From NCBI GenBank assembly GCA_037045265.1, contig JBAOHV010000016.1, forward strand, positions 310,001 through 374,000: 64,000 nt of DNA. Direction: 5' to 3'. Every line of letters starts with the position of its first letter. The first letter of the stretch is position 1. The translations under genes and the position numbers were made by a program. Of this stretch, positions 34,604 through 44,456 are shown piece by piece. The notes beneath the pieces were generated by a model that searched no databases, was not told the DNA's origin, and saw nothing but the letters and a program-made list of their open reading frames with translations. This DNA comes from JBAOHV01 sp037045265 (GTDB taxonomy: Bacteria > Actinomycetota > Acidimicrobiia > Acidimicrobiales > Microtrichaceae).

Positions 34604-35608
34604 TCAGGACTCCGGTGGACCCTCGGCGGTGCCCGTGGCGGTGCCCGTGGCGGTGCCTGCGGTGCTGCCCGCAGGCCCTCCGACGACCCGAGGGTCGACT
34701 GCGGGAAGGGTTGCCAGAGCGATGCCCTCGGCCTCGAACGCCCGCAGCACCCGGCGCCGGAACTCGCGCTCGACGGGGAACTGACTCGCCGGCTCGGTGT
34801 CGCAGACGACCCGCAGGGTCACACCGGACGGATCGATCAGGTTCACCCCGAACACGTCGGGCTCGCCGGTGACCCGACTGGACCAGGTGGGATCTCCGGC
34901 CAGTTCGATGCCCACCTCGCCGAGGACCTCGCACGCCCGGTCGATGTCGGAGGTCGGGTTGACCACCACGTCCACCACGGCACGGGACCAGTTCTGGCTC
35001 TTGTTCCCCACTCGCACGATCTCGCCGTTGGCGACGTGCCAGACGGTCCCGTTGACGTCACGCAGCCTCGTCGATCGCAGGGTCACACGTTCGACCACAC
35101 CGACGGCCGGCGGTCCGGCGTCGATGGTGTCGCCGACCCCGTAGCGGTCCTCCACCAGGATGAACCACCCCGCCAGCACGTCACGGACCAGGTTCTGCGC
35201 ACCGAAACCAAGTGCCACACCGATGACCCCGGCACTTGCGAACAACGCCGCCACGCTGACCCCGAGCACGCTGAGGATCCAGGTCGCGGCGACGGCAACC
35301 ACGACCCCGGTGGCGATGCTGCGCGAGATCGACGAGAGCGTCGCTGCGCGGGCCTCGGAGCGGCCGCTGCCTCCCCCACGCAACCGCGACGGAACGTAGC
35401 CACCGAAGCGGTCGGCGCTGTCGGACATGTGCTCGCCGGCACGCTTGATTCCACGTCTCAACAGCCTGTTGGCGACCCACGCGACCAGCAGGATCGCAGC
35501 GATCTGCAGCGGCTTCTCGGACAACCACCCGACCACCGCTGCCAGACCCCGGTTGCCGGTGGCGTCCAGGACCGGCTGACAGGCCCACCCCCACTCGTCG
35601 CAGTACAT
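34604..35608 (-). CDS. small-conductance mechanosensitive channel (MscS family)
   Basis: A 334-residue channel protein that releases solutes under membrane tension. Helices lie at about 30-50, 90-115 and 118-140. The pore helix SVAALFASAGVIGVALGFGA and QNLVRDVLAGWFILVEDRYG form the MscS signature. The cytoplasmic beta and alpha/beta domains follow (RVTLRSTRLRDVNGTVWHVANGE). The C-terminus ends in imperfect GTATGTATGTA repeats encoded by a nine-codon DNA repeat. ATG 35608 follows a GC-rich non-conserved stretch and matches the typical start just before helix 1. Upstream it is divergent from the GGDEF/EAL gene. Confidence 0.88.
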   Translation of the reverse strand: MYCDEWGWACQPVLDATGNRGLAAVVGWLSEKPLQIAAILLVAWVANRLLRRGIKRAGEHMSDSADRFGGYVPSRLRGGGSGRSEARAATLSSISRSIATGVVVAVAATWILSVLGVSVAALFASAGVIGVALGFGAQNLVRDVLAGWFILVEDRYGVGDTIDAGPPAVGVVERVTLRSTRLRDVNGTVWHVANGEIVRVGNKSQNWSRAVVDVVVNPTSDIDRACEVLGEVGIELAGDPTWSSRVTGEPDVFGVNLIDPSGVTLRVVCDTEPASQFPVEREFRRRVLRAFEAEGIALATLPAVDPRVVGGPAGSTAGTATGTATGTAEGPPES

Positions 35609-35698
35609 CCAGGCGATCGTAGCCACCCCCCGGGCCGCCGCCTGTTGCACGAGCGGTCGATGTCGACGGGGGCTCGCGAATTCTGAGAGGATCTCCGT

Positions 35699-37934
35699 GT
35701 GCGACACAGGTCACGACGCCGCAGGGCCGAAGAGGCGAGGGACCGCGCCGAGTTGGCGCGGTCGCATGCCGAGGACGAGTTGGGTAGAACACGCGCCGCG
35801 TACGACCAGGCGCTGGCGGACGGCGGGGTGGTCCTGCTCCAACAGGTGTCCGCCGACGTGGACGGATTCCACGTCTCCATGTCCATGGCCCAGGTGCTCG
35901 GATGGGACCCCCTGTCGTTCCTGAGTCCCGGCGTCCTCCGCTCGATGGTGCACCCCGACGACCTGTCGACCTTCGCCGTGGTGTTCCCCTCACCGGGTCA
36001 GAGCCCCAATCCACAGCTGCCACCGATGCCGGTGATCGACCTCACCGGCACGGCGTCCACGCCCATCACCCCTCAGTCACAGCGCGTCGACGACGAGCTG
36101 ATAGTCCGCTTCCGAACTGCCCATGGCGCATGGGCGCAGAGTGCAGGTGCGAGCTGCAGCACACAGCCCTGCAGGGGCGGTTCCGCACGGCTCGCTGATC
36201 GACGTCACCGTCGACGAACAGACCCGCATGCCTTGGCGTCGCTTCGCCGAGATGGTCGAGCGCGACCCGGCTGCGTGCGTGGTTCTGGAGTTCGTCGACC
36301 CTGACGACCCCGCGACTCTCGTCCTTCGGGCAGCCAACCGCGCCGCTCGGGCGATGCTCCGCTTCGAGGACGCCGCCGTCGATGGCATCCCGATCGGCGA
36401 GGTCCTGGGCACAGCGTCGGCCCAGCTCGTCCGCTCCGCCGCGTTCGACGTGAGCCGCACCGGCGAGGCGATCACCGCCGAGCGACTGTCCTTCGCCGAG
36501 GTCCACGGCACCTACCTTGATCTGCGGGTCGACCGCCTCATGGACGCGACCATCGGACTCGTCCTGAGCGACGTCACCGCCACGGTCGCCCTCGAGGACC
36601 GCCTGCGCCACCAGGCCTCCCACGATGCGCTCACCTCGCTGCCGAACCGTGTGCTCTTCGAGGAGCGGCTGGCAGTCGCGGTCGCCGAGGTGGGCCCCGA
36701 CGCTCCCGTCGCGCCGATCCTCGTCGACATCGACCGGCTCCGTGACATCAACGAGGGCTATGGGCTGCAGTTGGGCGACCATCTGCTCATGGAGATCGGG
36801 CACCGCCTGGTCAGAGAGGTGCGCGGCACCTCGATCGTCTCCCGTACCGACGGCGACGAGTTCGCGGTGCTCACCGAGCCATGTTCCAGCGCGGCCGAGG
36901 CGATCGAGCGTGCCGCTGCGGTCAGCGCCGTGCTGGATCGGCCCTTCGACGTCCAGGGTCACCTCATCGACGTGTCGGCGAGCGTCGGCGTGGTCATCGC
37001 ACCTGACCACGCCGCCGATCACCGCACCGCACTGCGGCTCGCCCAGGGTGCGCTGGGCATGGCGAAGACCGATGAACGACGCTTCGCCGTGCACCGCAGC
37101 GAAACCCCATCGGGGTCGATCCACCGACTGGCTCTGCTGAGCGAGCTGCGCCAAGGGCTGGCGAACCGCGATCTGGAGCTGCGCTATCAGCCGGTGGTCG
37201 ACCTACGCTCGGGGCGGGTCACCCGGGTCGAATCGGTGCTGCGCTGGCGTGACGACCAGGACGGTACACGCATGCCTCTCGAGTTCCTCGAGCTGGCCGA
37301 ACACTCAGGCCTCATCCAACCGCTGACCCGGTGGATCCTGGGCGAGGCGGCCGCAGCGACGCGACGCCTGGCACACGACGGCGACCAGCTGGTCGTCAGC
37401 ACCGACCTGTCGTTCCGCAACCTCTCTGACCCCGACCTGCTCACCTTCCTGAGCCTGTTGATCTCGAGCGGCGAGCTCTCACCCGACGCACTCCAGCTCG
37501 AGGTCGGCGAGATCGAGCTCATGGACGACCCGATCAGGGCGGTCGAGACGCTCACGCAGCTACGCGAGCTCGGCCTCGCCGTGATCGTCGACGACTTCGG
37601 CACCGGCTACACGTCGCTCTCGACGATCTGCCAGCTGCCGATCGCGGGACTCAAGATCGATCGCAGCTTCGTGGCGAACGTCTCGTCTGTCCCAGCCGAC
37701 GCGGCGATCGTCCGGTCGACGATCGACGTCTGCCACGAGCTCGGGCTGTCGGTGGGCGCAGACGGTGTCGGCGACGCGAACATCCTGTCGACGCTGGTCG
37801 GCTTCGGGTGCGACCACGCCCAGGGCGGGCACCTCTCAGGTCCGGTCCCCCTCGAGCAGCTCCCGGAACGCATCGCCGAGCTCGAATCTGCGGTGCGCGG
37901 TTGGATCGGGACGACCGAGAGCGCCGTCGGCTGA
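35699..37934 (+). CDS. PAS/GGDEF/EAL protein with partly degenerate motifs (one frameshift)
   Basis: About 745 residues. A coiled-coil N-terminus (RRAEEARDRAELARSHAEDE) leads to PAS-like domains (one ends SMVHPDDLSTF), then GGDEF starting HDALTSLPNRVLFEERL with TDGDEF in place of GGDEF, then an EAL domain. EAL itself reads ESVLRW; DDFGTGYTSL and the LEVGEIELM region are kept, but the late EGVET-type motif is ADGVGD and QGY is QGG. Cyclase activity is possible; phosphodiesterase activity is doubtful, so it may act as a c-di-GMP receptor. The frame breaks near 36130. No membrane segment was seen. The start is GTG 35699. Confidence 0.75.
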
Positions 37935-38053
37935 ACGGATCGCTCAGGGATCGACCGCGAGTCGCTCATTTCTCCCCCTGGAGGTCGTATCGAAGATACG
38001 GTCCTCGCCAGCGCGAACGCAGACCTGCTCGCCCAACGGGGAAGGGCCCGACC

Positions 38054-39358
38054 ATGACAGCTCGCCGTGTCAACTCAGCCGCCGAAGCAGCCGAGCACAT
38101 AGAACCGGCCGACACCTTCGCCATCGGGCTCGGGCCCGGCCACCCGGGCGCCCTGCTGCACGCGCTCGGCGAGCGCGATGACTGGACCGACCTGCAGATG
38201 TTCGGGGCACTGCTGACCGACCTGTACGCCGTCTTCACCAACCCGAACGTGCACTACAAGAGCGGGTTCTACGGACCGGCCGAGCGCTTCCTGCGCGACT
38301 CGGGTGCGGACATCCAGTACGTGCCCGCCGACTTCCGCCGCTTCGGGCCCATAGTCGAGCAGCTCGCTCCTCGCGTGATGGCGACATCGGCGTCGGCCCC
38401 TGACGCCGACGGCTACTGCTCCCTTTCGCTGCACGCCGGAGCTACCGTCGAAGAGTTGCACCGGGCCGGGGCCGACCCTGACCGCCTCCTGATCGTGGAG
38501 CACTCCCCGAACTTCCCCCGAACGTTCGGGCTGCCTCCCGAACATCCCCACCGCCTGCACCTCGACGAGATCGACGTGATCGTCGAGACGGACTCGGCGC
38601 CGGTCGACCTGGCCGACCCCGAACCCGACGACATCGACCGCGCGATCGCCGAGTTCGCCATGGGCCACATCCCCGACGAGGCGACGTTGCAGACCGGCAT
38701 CGGAGCCATCCCGTCGTTGATCGCGTCGATGCTCGCCCAGCGCGACGGCGGAGGCTACGGGGTCCACTCGGAGATGTTCACGACCGGACTCATGAAGCTG
38801 CAGCAGTCTGGGAAGGTGACCAACCGCAACAAGGGCGGCGGGTTCGACGGCTACTCGGTGACGACCTTTGCCGCCGGAACCCGCGAGCTCTACGACTGGC
38901 TCGACGACAACGACTCCGTTCGGTTCCTTCCGGTCGAGGTGGTGAACTCCGGCGACGTCATCGCACACAACGACGACTTCGTCTCGATCAACGGCGCCAC
39001 GGCCGTCGACCTGTACGGTCAGGTCGCTGCCGACACGATCGCCGGCCGCCAGCACTCCGGCACAGGAGGACACGAGGACTTCGTGGCCGGCGCGGGCCTT
39101 CAGAGCGACGACCACTCGCTGCTCTGCCTGCGCTCGACGTCAACGGTGGACGGCGAACTGGTCTCGCGCATCCGACCGCACCTGGGAGCGGACCTCCTGG
39201 TGACCACTCCCCGCCACCAGGTCGACAAGGTCATCACCGAGTACGGCGTGGCAGAACTCAAGGCCCGCACCGTCCGAGAACGCGCTGGCGCACTGGCGGA
39301 GATCGCCCACCCGGACTTCCGCGACGAACTACGTGAGGCCGCCGCCGGCTACGGCTGA
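38054..39358 (+). CDS. acetyl-CoA hydrolase/transferase family protein
   Basis: A 434-residue CoA-transferase family I protein. GYGVHSEMFTTGLM contains the glutamate that forms the acyl-enzyme intermediate in this family; LQTGIGAIPSLIASML and AAGTRELYDW are further conserved parts, and AGLQSDDHSLLCLRSTS with EYGVAELKARTVRERA closes the C-terminal domain. It either hydrolyses acetyl-CoA or moves CoA between acetate and another acid such as 4-hydroxybutyrate or succinate. ATG 38054 is chosen after a GC-rich leader. The 3-prime end overlaps the convergent galM by 10 bases. Confidence 0.85.
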   Translation: MTARRVNSAAEAAEHIEPADTFAIGLGPGHPGALLHALGERDDWTDLQMFGALLTDLYAVFTNPNVHYKSGFYGPAERFLRDSGADIQYVPADFRRFGPIVEQLAPRVMATSASAPDADGYCSLSLHAGATVEELHRAGADPDRLLIVEHSPNFPRTFGLPPEHPHRLHLDEIDVIVETDSAPVDLADPEPDDIDRAIAEFAMGHIPDEATLQTGIGAIPSLIASMLAQRDGGGYGVHSEMFTTGLMKLQQSGKVTNRNKGGGFDGYSVTTFAAGTRELYDWLDDNDSVRFLPVEVVNSGDVIAHNDDFVSINGATAVDLYGQVAADTIAGRQHSGTGGHEDFVAGAGLQSDDHSLLCLRSTSTVDGELVSRIRPHLGADLLVTTPRHQVDKVITEYGVAELKARTVRERAGALAEIAHPDFRDELREAAAGYG

Positions 39359-40416
39359 GCGGTGCTACCCGCGGCGTCCAACCGCACCACGTGAGAGTGG
39401 GCATAGACCTGTCCCGGCCGAATCACGGGTGAAGGAAAGGCGGGCTGGTTGGGAGAGTCGGGCAGGTGCTGGGTCTCCAGGCAGACCGCGCCGTGGCGGG
39501 GCAACGGCCCTGCGCCGTGGTTCGCGGTGTAGACCTGCACGCCCGGCTGGTCGGTTCCTACCCGGATGCGCCTACCGCTCGAAGGGTCTGACAACGTGAT
39601 CCTCGGCCGGTCGACCGCCGCGGCGTCGAGCACCCAGCAGTGGTCGACTCCCCCGGTCGCAGCGAAGGCAGGAACCTCCAGGAGGTCACCGACCCGCACC
39701 GGCGTGCGCAGGCCCATGCCCATGGCGTCCACCGGGACGAGTCGACCGGTCGGCAACAGATCGGCGTCCACCTCGACCACCCGGTCCGCCGCGACCGACA
39801 ACTCGTGGTCCGCCACCGTCGCGTCGACGGCGTTGGTGGTGCCCGCCAGGTTCCAGTACGTGTGGTTGGTCAGGTTCACCACCGTCGCCTCGTCCGTCGT
39901 AGCCGACATCTGGATCGACATGGTTCCGTCCAGGTCCAAGCGGTACGTGACCGCCACATCGAGCTGCCCAGGGAAGCCCTGGTCACCGTCGGGTGAGACC
40001 AGATGCAGCTCCACACGGGCACCCCGGTCGCCGGTCGCGACATCCAGGTCCCATTCGCGGGTGGAGAACCCGCCGGGACCACCGTGAAGTTGGTTGGGAC
40101 CTTCGTTCGACACCAGCCGGTGGGTGGCCCCGTCGAGCACCATGGCGGACCCCGCGATCCTGTTCGCGTAGCGACCGACGATCGAACCCAGGTAGGGATT
40201 GCGTGCAGGGTCCCTGTAGGCGTCGACGTCGGGTGAACCCTCGACATCGCGCATCGACACGACCACGTTGTCGACGCGGCCCTCACGGTCAGGTGACCAC
40301 AGTCCGATCAGATGGGCACCGAGGGACAGCACCTCGAGTCGTCTCGGTCCGACCTCCAGCACCGCCAGGTCGCTACCGCGGACACGACGAACCGACGCGC
40401 TGATCCCGTTCGTCAC
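39349..40416 (-). CDS. galM: aldose 1-epimerase (mutarotase)
   Basis: A 355-residue galactose mutarotase-type enzyme that interconverts alpha and beta anomers. The beta-sandwich fold shows NPYLGSIVGRYANRIA, NEGPNQLHGGPGGFS with the catalytic-site histidine, NLTNHTYWNLAG with the second histidine, and LETQHLPDSPNQPAFPS near the C-terminus with the catalytic Glu. The GTG start overlaps the stop of the beta-galactosidase gene (GTGA), so the two enzymes are co-expressed: lactose-type substrates are hydrolysed, then the released galactose is mutarotated. Confidence 0.9.
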   Translation of the reverse strand: MTNGISASVRRVRGSDLAVLEVGPRRLEVLSLGAHLIGLWSPDREGRVDNVVVSMRDVEGSPDVDAYRDPARNPYLGSIVGRYANRIAGSAMVLDGATHRLVSNEGPNQLHGGPGGFSTREWDLDVATGDRGARVELHLVSPDGDQGFPGQLDVAVTYRLDLDGTMSIQMSATTDEATVVNLTNHTYWNLAGTTNAVDATVADHELSVAADRVVEVDADLLPTGRLVPVDAMGMGLRTPVRVGDLLEVPAFAATGGVDHCWVLDAAAVDRPRITLSDPSSGRRIRVGTDQPGVQVYTANHGAGPLPRHGAVCLETQHLPDSPNQPAFPSPVIRPGQVYAHSHVVRLDAAGSTAQP

Positions 40417-43400
40417 CTTCGACGCACGAGTGCTGCCATCGCGCCCGGATCCTCGCTGCGCGGATCGAAGTGCCGCGTCCAGAACGAGATCAGGTGGCGA
40501 CCCGCCCGGATCCGATAGCGGTCGAGAGCATCGGGCCCACACGAACCGGTACCGAGCCCCCTCGTCGCGACGTCCAGGTACATGAACGTCGAACGTGGAC
40601 GGCTCGCGGCAAGCCGTGCGAGCTCGTCGGTGTGGAAGCTCGACCACAGCTCGGAATCCGAGTGGCGACGCACCGCAGCACCGAAGGTGCCTGCACCCAC
40701 ATGGGGATCGGCCACGACGAGCATCCCGACTCCCCGTCCCCCCTGCGGGGTGAAGGCCAACCACCGCAGCGCGCCGCGGTGTCCGTGTTCCTGGGGAACG
40801 ACGTAGTCCTCGTACATGTCATCGATGTTCTCCGAGTGGCGTGCCGCGAACACGGCTGCTCGCCTGTCCGGGTAGCTCTCGTGAGGGCCTTCGCCGAACC
40901 ACTCGACCCGCTCGAACGCTCCGGGCAGCTCCCACTCGGTCCCTACCCGCGGCGGGTCGTCCAGGTCGGTCGGCAGATCGAGCGTGACAGCGACGTTCAC
41001 CCAGCCGTCGTCGTGGGTCGTGATGCGGCGCTGCACCCGGACCGGCTCGACCTGACCGGCCGGCTGGAGCGTCCCGCGTTCGGTGACGACCACCGTGCCG
41101 TCGACGCGACGCCTGCGGGCCGGGTCCGCCGACCATGTGCTCCTGTCCAGCCCCTGCTGGGTTATCCACCGGTCGAAGTTGCCGAGCCAACCGCTCACCC
41201 AGCCCTGCTTGAGCCCGTCGTTGTCGGTCAGCGCGCGGAAGATCGTCGGGCGCCACGAGAGCGAGGCGACGTCGACGCCGCCGTCGACCACGACCAACTG
41301 CTCTTCTGTGCGGGCGGGGCTCCGGCCGGCAGGGCTCCGGCCGGCGGGGTTCCCGCGGGGCGGCTCGAGCGTCAGCTGGTCGACAGCGAGCACCTCGCCA
41401 GCCCGTACCCATGGGGTCTTTCGCCCGGAGGTCCAGACCACGTCGAGATGCGCCTCGGCGCCTTCGGGGACCCGCGGCATCCGCAACGGCATCGGGACCA
41501 CCGCTTCGGAGCGTGGAGCGATCGTCGGCAGCTCGAACTTCCCCCTCTCGACCAGCTCACCGTCGACACGGAGCCTCCACTCGGCGCGCACGTCGTCGGC
41601 ACCGGTGAACCATCGCCGGTTGTGGATGCGCAGGCGGCGGTGACGGTCGTCAGCCCATTCGACCGTCAGTGGCCGGCCAAGGTGACGTACCTCGGCCATG
41701 GCCGGGTGCGCCAGACGGTCCGGCGATACCAGCCCGTCGCAGATGAAGTTCGAGTCGTGAGGTTGCTCACCGAAGTCGCCGCCGTAACCCCACGAGGTCA
41801 TACCGCTCGGTCCGAGCCCGACCGGCTCGCCGTCCACCTGGTCACGTTCCAGACCGTGATCGAGCCACTCCCACATGAATCCTCCCTGGAGCCCGTGGGT
41901 CGACTCGAACGCGTCCCAGTAGTCAGCGAGGGAACCGTTCGAGTTGCCCATGGCGTGGGAGTACTCGCACATGATCAACGGCCGTCGGGTGTCGCGACCC
42001 GACCGCGCCCATGCGACGATGTCGTCGATCGCGCTGTACATCGGACACACGACGTCAGTCACCGGCGCCGTCGCATACAGATCGTGCATCAACGGGCCTT
42101 CGTAGTGCAGCGGACGCGTCGGGTCATGGTGGCGCACCCATGCCGCAGCAGCAGCGTGCGCGGCACCGTCGCCGGACTCGTTGCCCAGGGACCACATGAT
42201 GATCGAGGGGTGGTGCTGGTCCCGTCTCACCATACGTTCGACCCGCTCGACGATCTGGTGCACGTAGCGCGGGTCGTTGCACAACGAAGCCTGGCGGCCG
42301 TGGCTCTCGACGTTCGCCTCGTCGACCAGGTACAGGCCCAGCTCGTCACAGAGCTCGGCCAGGTGCTCGTCGTGGGGGTAGTGCGCCGCACGGACCGCGT
42401 TCAGGTGGTGCGCCTTCATGAGCAGCAGATCCGTGCGGGTCGTCTCGGCGGTGACCGCCCGCCCGCGCGCGGGGTCGTGCTCGTGCAGGTTGACGCCGTG
42501 GATCAGCACCGCTCTGCCGTTGATCCGCAGTTCGTTGTCGGCGATCTCGAGCGAGCGGAACCCGGTCAGCAGCGTATCGACCTCCGCCAGTGCGCCGTCG
42601 GGGTCGACGAGGGACACCAGCACCCGGTACCTGACTGGCGTCTCATGGCTCCATGCATGCACACCTGGAACCTCGAGACGGGTCCGCACGACCCCCGGCT
42701 CGACGAACATCGCCGAGAGCAGCTGGTCTCCCTCGGTGTCGGGGTTCCAGACGGGCACGTCGAACTCGGGTGTGCGGGCCAACTCCCTGCGGCGCCCGTG
42801 CCCGCGCGCGCCCAGCGACTCGACCGTGGCATGCACCTTCCAGCCCCGCTCGCGGCGAGCGGGGCCGTCGACGACCATCTCCAGGTCCAGGGTCCCGATC
42901 GGTCCTCCGACATCGTCAGGTCCGACCAGCCCGGGAAGCGCCTTGACCGTTGCCAGATGGCTCGGCGCGGTCGAGTAGAGCGTCACGCTGCGTTGCACGC
43001 CGCCGTGCCACCACTGGTCCTGGTCCTCGACCCACGTGGAGGCCGACCACCTCACCACCACCAACACGATCGTCGAGCGGCGTCCCGCCCGTACGTGTGA
43101 GGTGATGTCGAACTCGTTGGGCAGTCGGCTGTCGGTGCCGACACCCACGCAACGCCCGTCGACGAAGGCGCCGAGCACCGACTCCGCCGCACCCACCCTC
43201 AGGACGACCCGACGACCGGCCCACTCACGGGGGATCGTGACGAGACGACGGTGGACCCCCACCGGGTTCTCGATCGGCACCGACGGCGGTTCGGCATCGA
43301 AGGGCATGATCACGTTCGTGTAGTGCGGGGCGACGAACCGGGAACCCGAGGAGTCGCGCTGGGTCGTCCATGCGCCAGGTAGCTCGATCTTCTCCCACGG

Positions 43401-43658
43401 GCCCGGTCCGGACGCGGCGAGTACGTCAGCGGGAACGTCTGCCAGCCGGTCGAAGAAGCGCACGTCCCACGTGCCGTCGAGCGTCCGCCACCACGGCGAT
43501 GCGCCAGGACTGCCCGTTCGTGCAGTCGGACGGTCGGGATACGGCACCAACAGCGGCCGCATCGGCTCGCGAGCGAAACCCGTCACCGTCGGATCGCACA
43601 CCGCGGCGTTCACCATCGCCAGCTCGGCTATGACCTCCGCGTTCTGACGGCTCTTCAC
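40413..43658 (-). CDS. lacZ: beta-galactosidase, GH2 LacZ type
   Basis: A 1081-residue glycoside hydrolase family 2 enzyme with the five-domain LacZ layout. The N-terminal jelly roll has PGAWTTQRD and HYTNVIMPFD. The acid/base Glu lies in SLGNESGDG (about residue 489), and the nucleophile Glu in MCEYSHAMGNSNG (about 564). The C-terminal Bgal_small_N-type domain has GWFGEGPHESYPDR-like EWFGEGPHESYPDR and DYVVPQEHGHR. The length is normal. The GTG start is preceded by AAAGGGGAC. No signal peptide, so substrate must enter the cell; no sugar transporter is adjacent. Confidence 0.95.
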   Translation of the reverse strand: MKSRQNAEVIAELAMVNAAVCDPTVTGFAREPMRPLLVPYPDRPTARTGSPGASPWWRTLDGTWDVRFFDRLADVPADVLAASGPGPWEKIELPGAWTTQRDSSGSRFVAPHYTNVIMPFDAEPPSVPIENPVGVHRRLVTIPREWAGRRVVLRVGAAESVLGAFVDGRCVGVGTDSRLPNEFDITSHVRAGRRSTIVLVVVRWSASTWVEDQDQWWHGGVQRSVTLYSTAPSHLATVKALPGLVGPDDVGGPIGTLDLEMVVDGPARRERGWKVHATVESLGARGHGRRRELARTPEFDVPVWNPDTEGDQLLSAMFVEPGVVRTRLEVPGVHAWSHETPVRYRVLVSLVDPDGALAEVDTLLTGFRSLEIADNELRINGRAVLIHGVNLHEHDPARGRAVTAETTRTDLLLMKAHHLNAVRAAHYPHDEHLAELCDELGLYLVDEANVESHGRQASLCNDPRYVHQIVERVERMVRRDQHHPSIIMWSLGNESGDGAAHAAAAAWVRHHDPTRPLHYEGPLMHDLYATAPVTDVVCPMYSAIDDIVAWARSGRDTRRPLIMCEYSHAMGNSNGSLADYWDAFESTHGLQGGFMWEWLDHGLERDQVDGEPVGLGPSGMTSWGYGGDFGEQPHDSNFICDGLVSPDRLAHPAMAEVRHLGRPLTVEWADDRHRRLRIHNRRWFTGADDVRAEWRLRVDGELVERGKFELPTIAPRSEAVVPMPLRMPRVPEGAEAHLDVVWTSGRKTPWVRAGEVLAVDQLTLEPPRGNPAGRSPAGRSPARTEEQLVVVDGGVDVASLSWRPTIFRALTDNDGLKQGWVSGWLGNFDRWITQQGLDRSTWSADPARRRRVDGTVVVTERGTLQPAGQVEPVRVQRRITTHDDGWVNVAVTLDLPTDLDDPPRVGTEWELPGAFERVEWFGEGPHESYPDRRAAVFAARHSENIDDMYEDYVVPQEHGHRGALRWLAFTPQGGRGVGMLVVADPHVGAGTFGAAVRRHSDSELWSSFHTDELARLAASRPRSTFMYLDVATRGLGTGSCGPDALDRYRIRAGRHLISFWTRHFDPRSEDPGAMAALVRRR

Positions 43659-43688
43659 AACTGTCCCCTTTCGGCGGGTACGTCTTTT

Positions 43689-44454
43689 TCAGCCTTCGAC
43701 GAGCAGGGCACGACGAAGCGCTTCGATCTGGTCATCGTCGAGGCCAGCTGATCGCATGTAGGAAGCGGCACCGCCGTGCTCGCCTGCCAGCCAGTCGAGC
43801 GTCCGTCGCATCGTCTCGGGCCGCGCCGACCAGAGGCCGTTCTCCAAGTGCTCCTCGGCCACGTGTCCGGCCGGGTACCCCATGGACCACAGCCAGCTGA
43901 CCTGCACCGCCACCGCAACTCCGGAGCGCGTGTAGTCGTCGATGACGGTCTCGTCGGGGACCCCGAGCAGGCCCAGCAGCAGCGCTGTGAGGAGCCCCGT
44001 CCGGTCCTTGCCGACCGCGCAGTGGTAGGCCACAGCACCGGAGCTGCCCTTGGCCACTACTTCGACCACAGCGCCGACCGCTTCGGCGAACCGATCAGGG
44101 AACGACTCGAGGATCACCTGGTAACGGTGCGCCAGCATCGTGTCGAAGTCGTCGTGAGAGTCGTCGACCCAGTCGAAGGCCGGGTCGAGCACCGGCAGGT
44201 GGACCACCTCGATGCCGGGGGAGCCCAGAACTCCCTCCTCGTCGCGCTCGCGCTGGTCGCGGCAGGTCCAGGACCCGTACCACGCCGTACCGGCGCAGGT
44301 CGTCGGCTGTCGACCGGGCACGGTGGAGCGCGTCGGCACGCACCAGTCGACCGGTCGCTACCTGGCGACCGTCACCTGAACGCAGTCCTCCCAGGTCTCG
44401 GACGTTGAAGATGCCGTCCCGGGCGAACCGTGGCCGTAGCGATGCGTTCGGCAT
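43689..44454 (-). CDS. protein tyrosine/serine phosphatase (one frameshift)
   Basis: A 250-residue phosphatase of the actinobacterial tyrosine/serine (PtpB-like) group. The N-terminus reads FNVRDLGGLRSGDGRQVATG, typical of the family; the catalytic P-loop is YHCAVGKDRTGLLTALLLG (CX5R with Lys-Asp, as in lipid-directed phosphatases). The frame breaks near 44255-44265. It lies between the Lys/Ala-tailed gene (two-base gap) and lacZ (30-base gap) on the same strand, so it may be in one operon with them; a functional link to galactoside use is not evident. Confidence 0.8.
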
Positions 44455-44456
44455 GG

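Noticed and set aside
33744..34934. 396-codon frame extending the PH-like protein upstream
   Set aside because: The extension covers the 57-residue gene and the end of the MscS gene in a meaningless frame; ATG 34364 with ATGA coupling is better.
40470..43100. 876-codon open frame on the + strand opposite lacZ
   Set aside because: It is fully antisense to a well-conserved GH2 enzyme, has low-complexity composition, and is the usual by-product of high-GC codon use.
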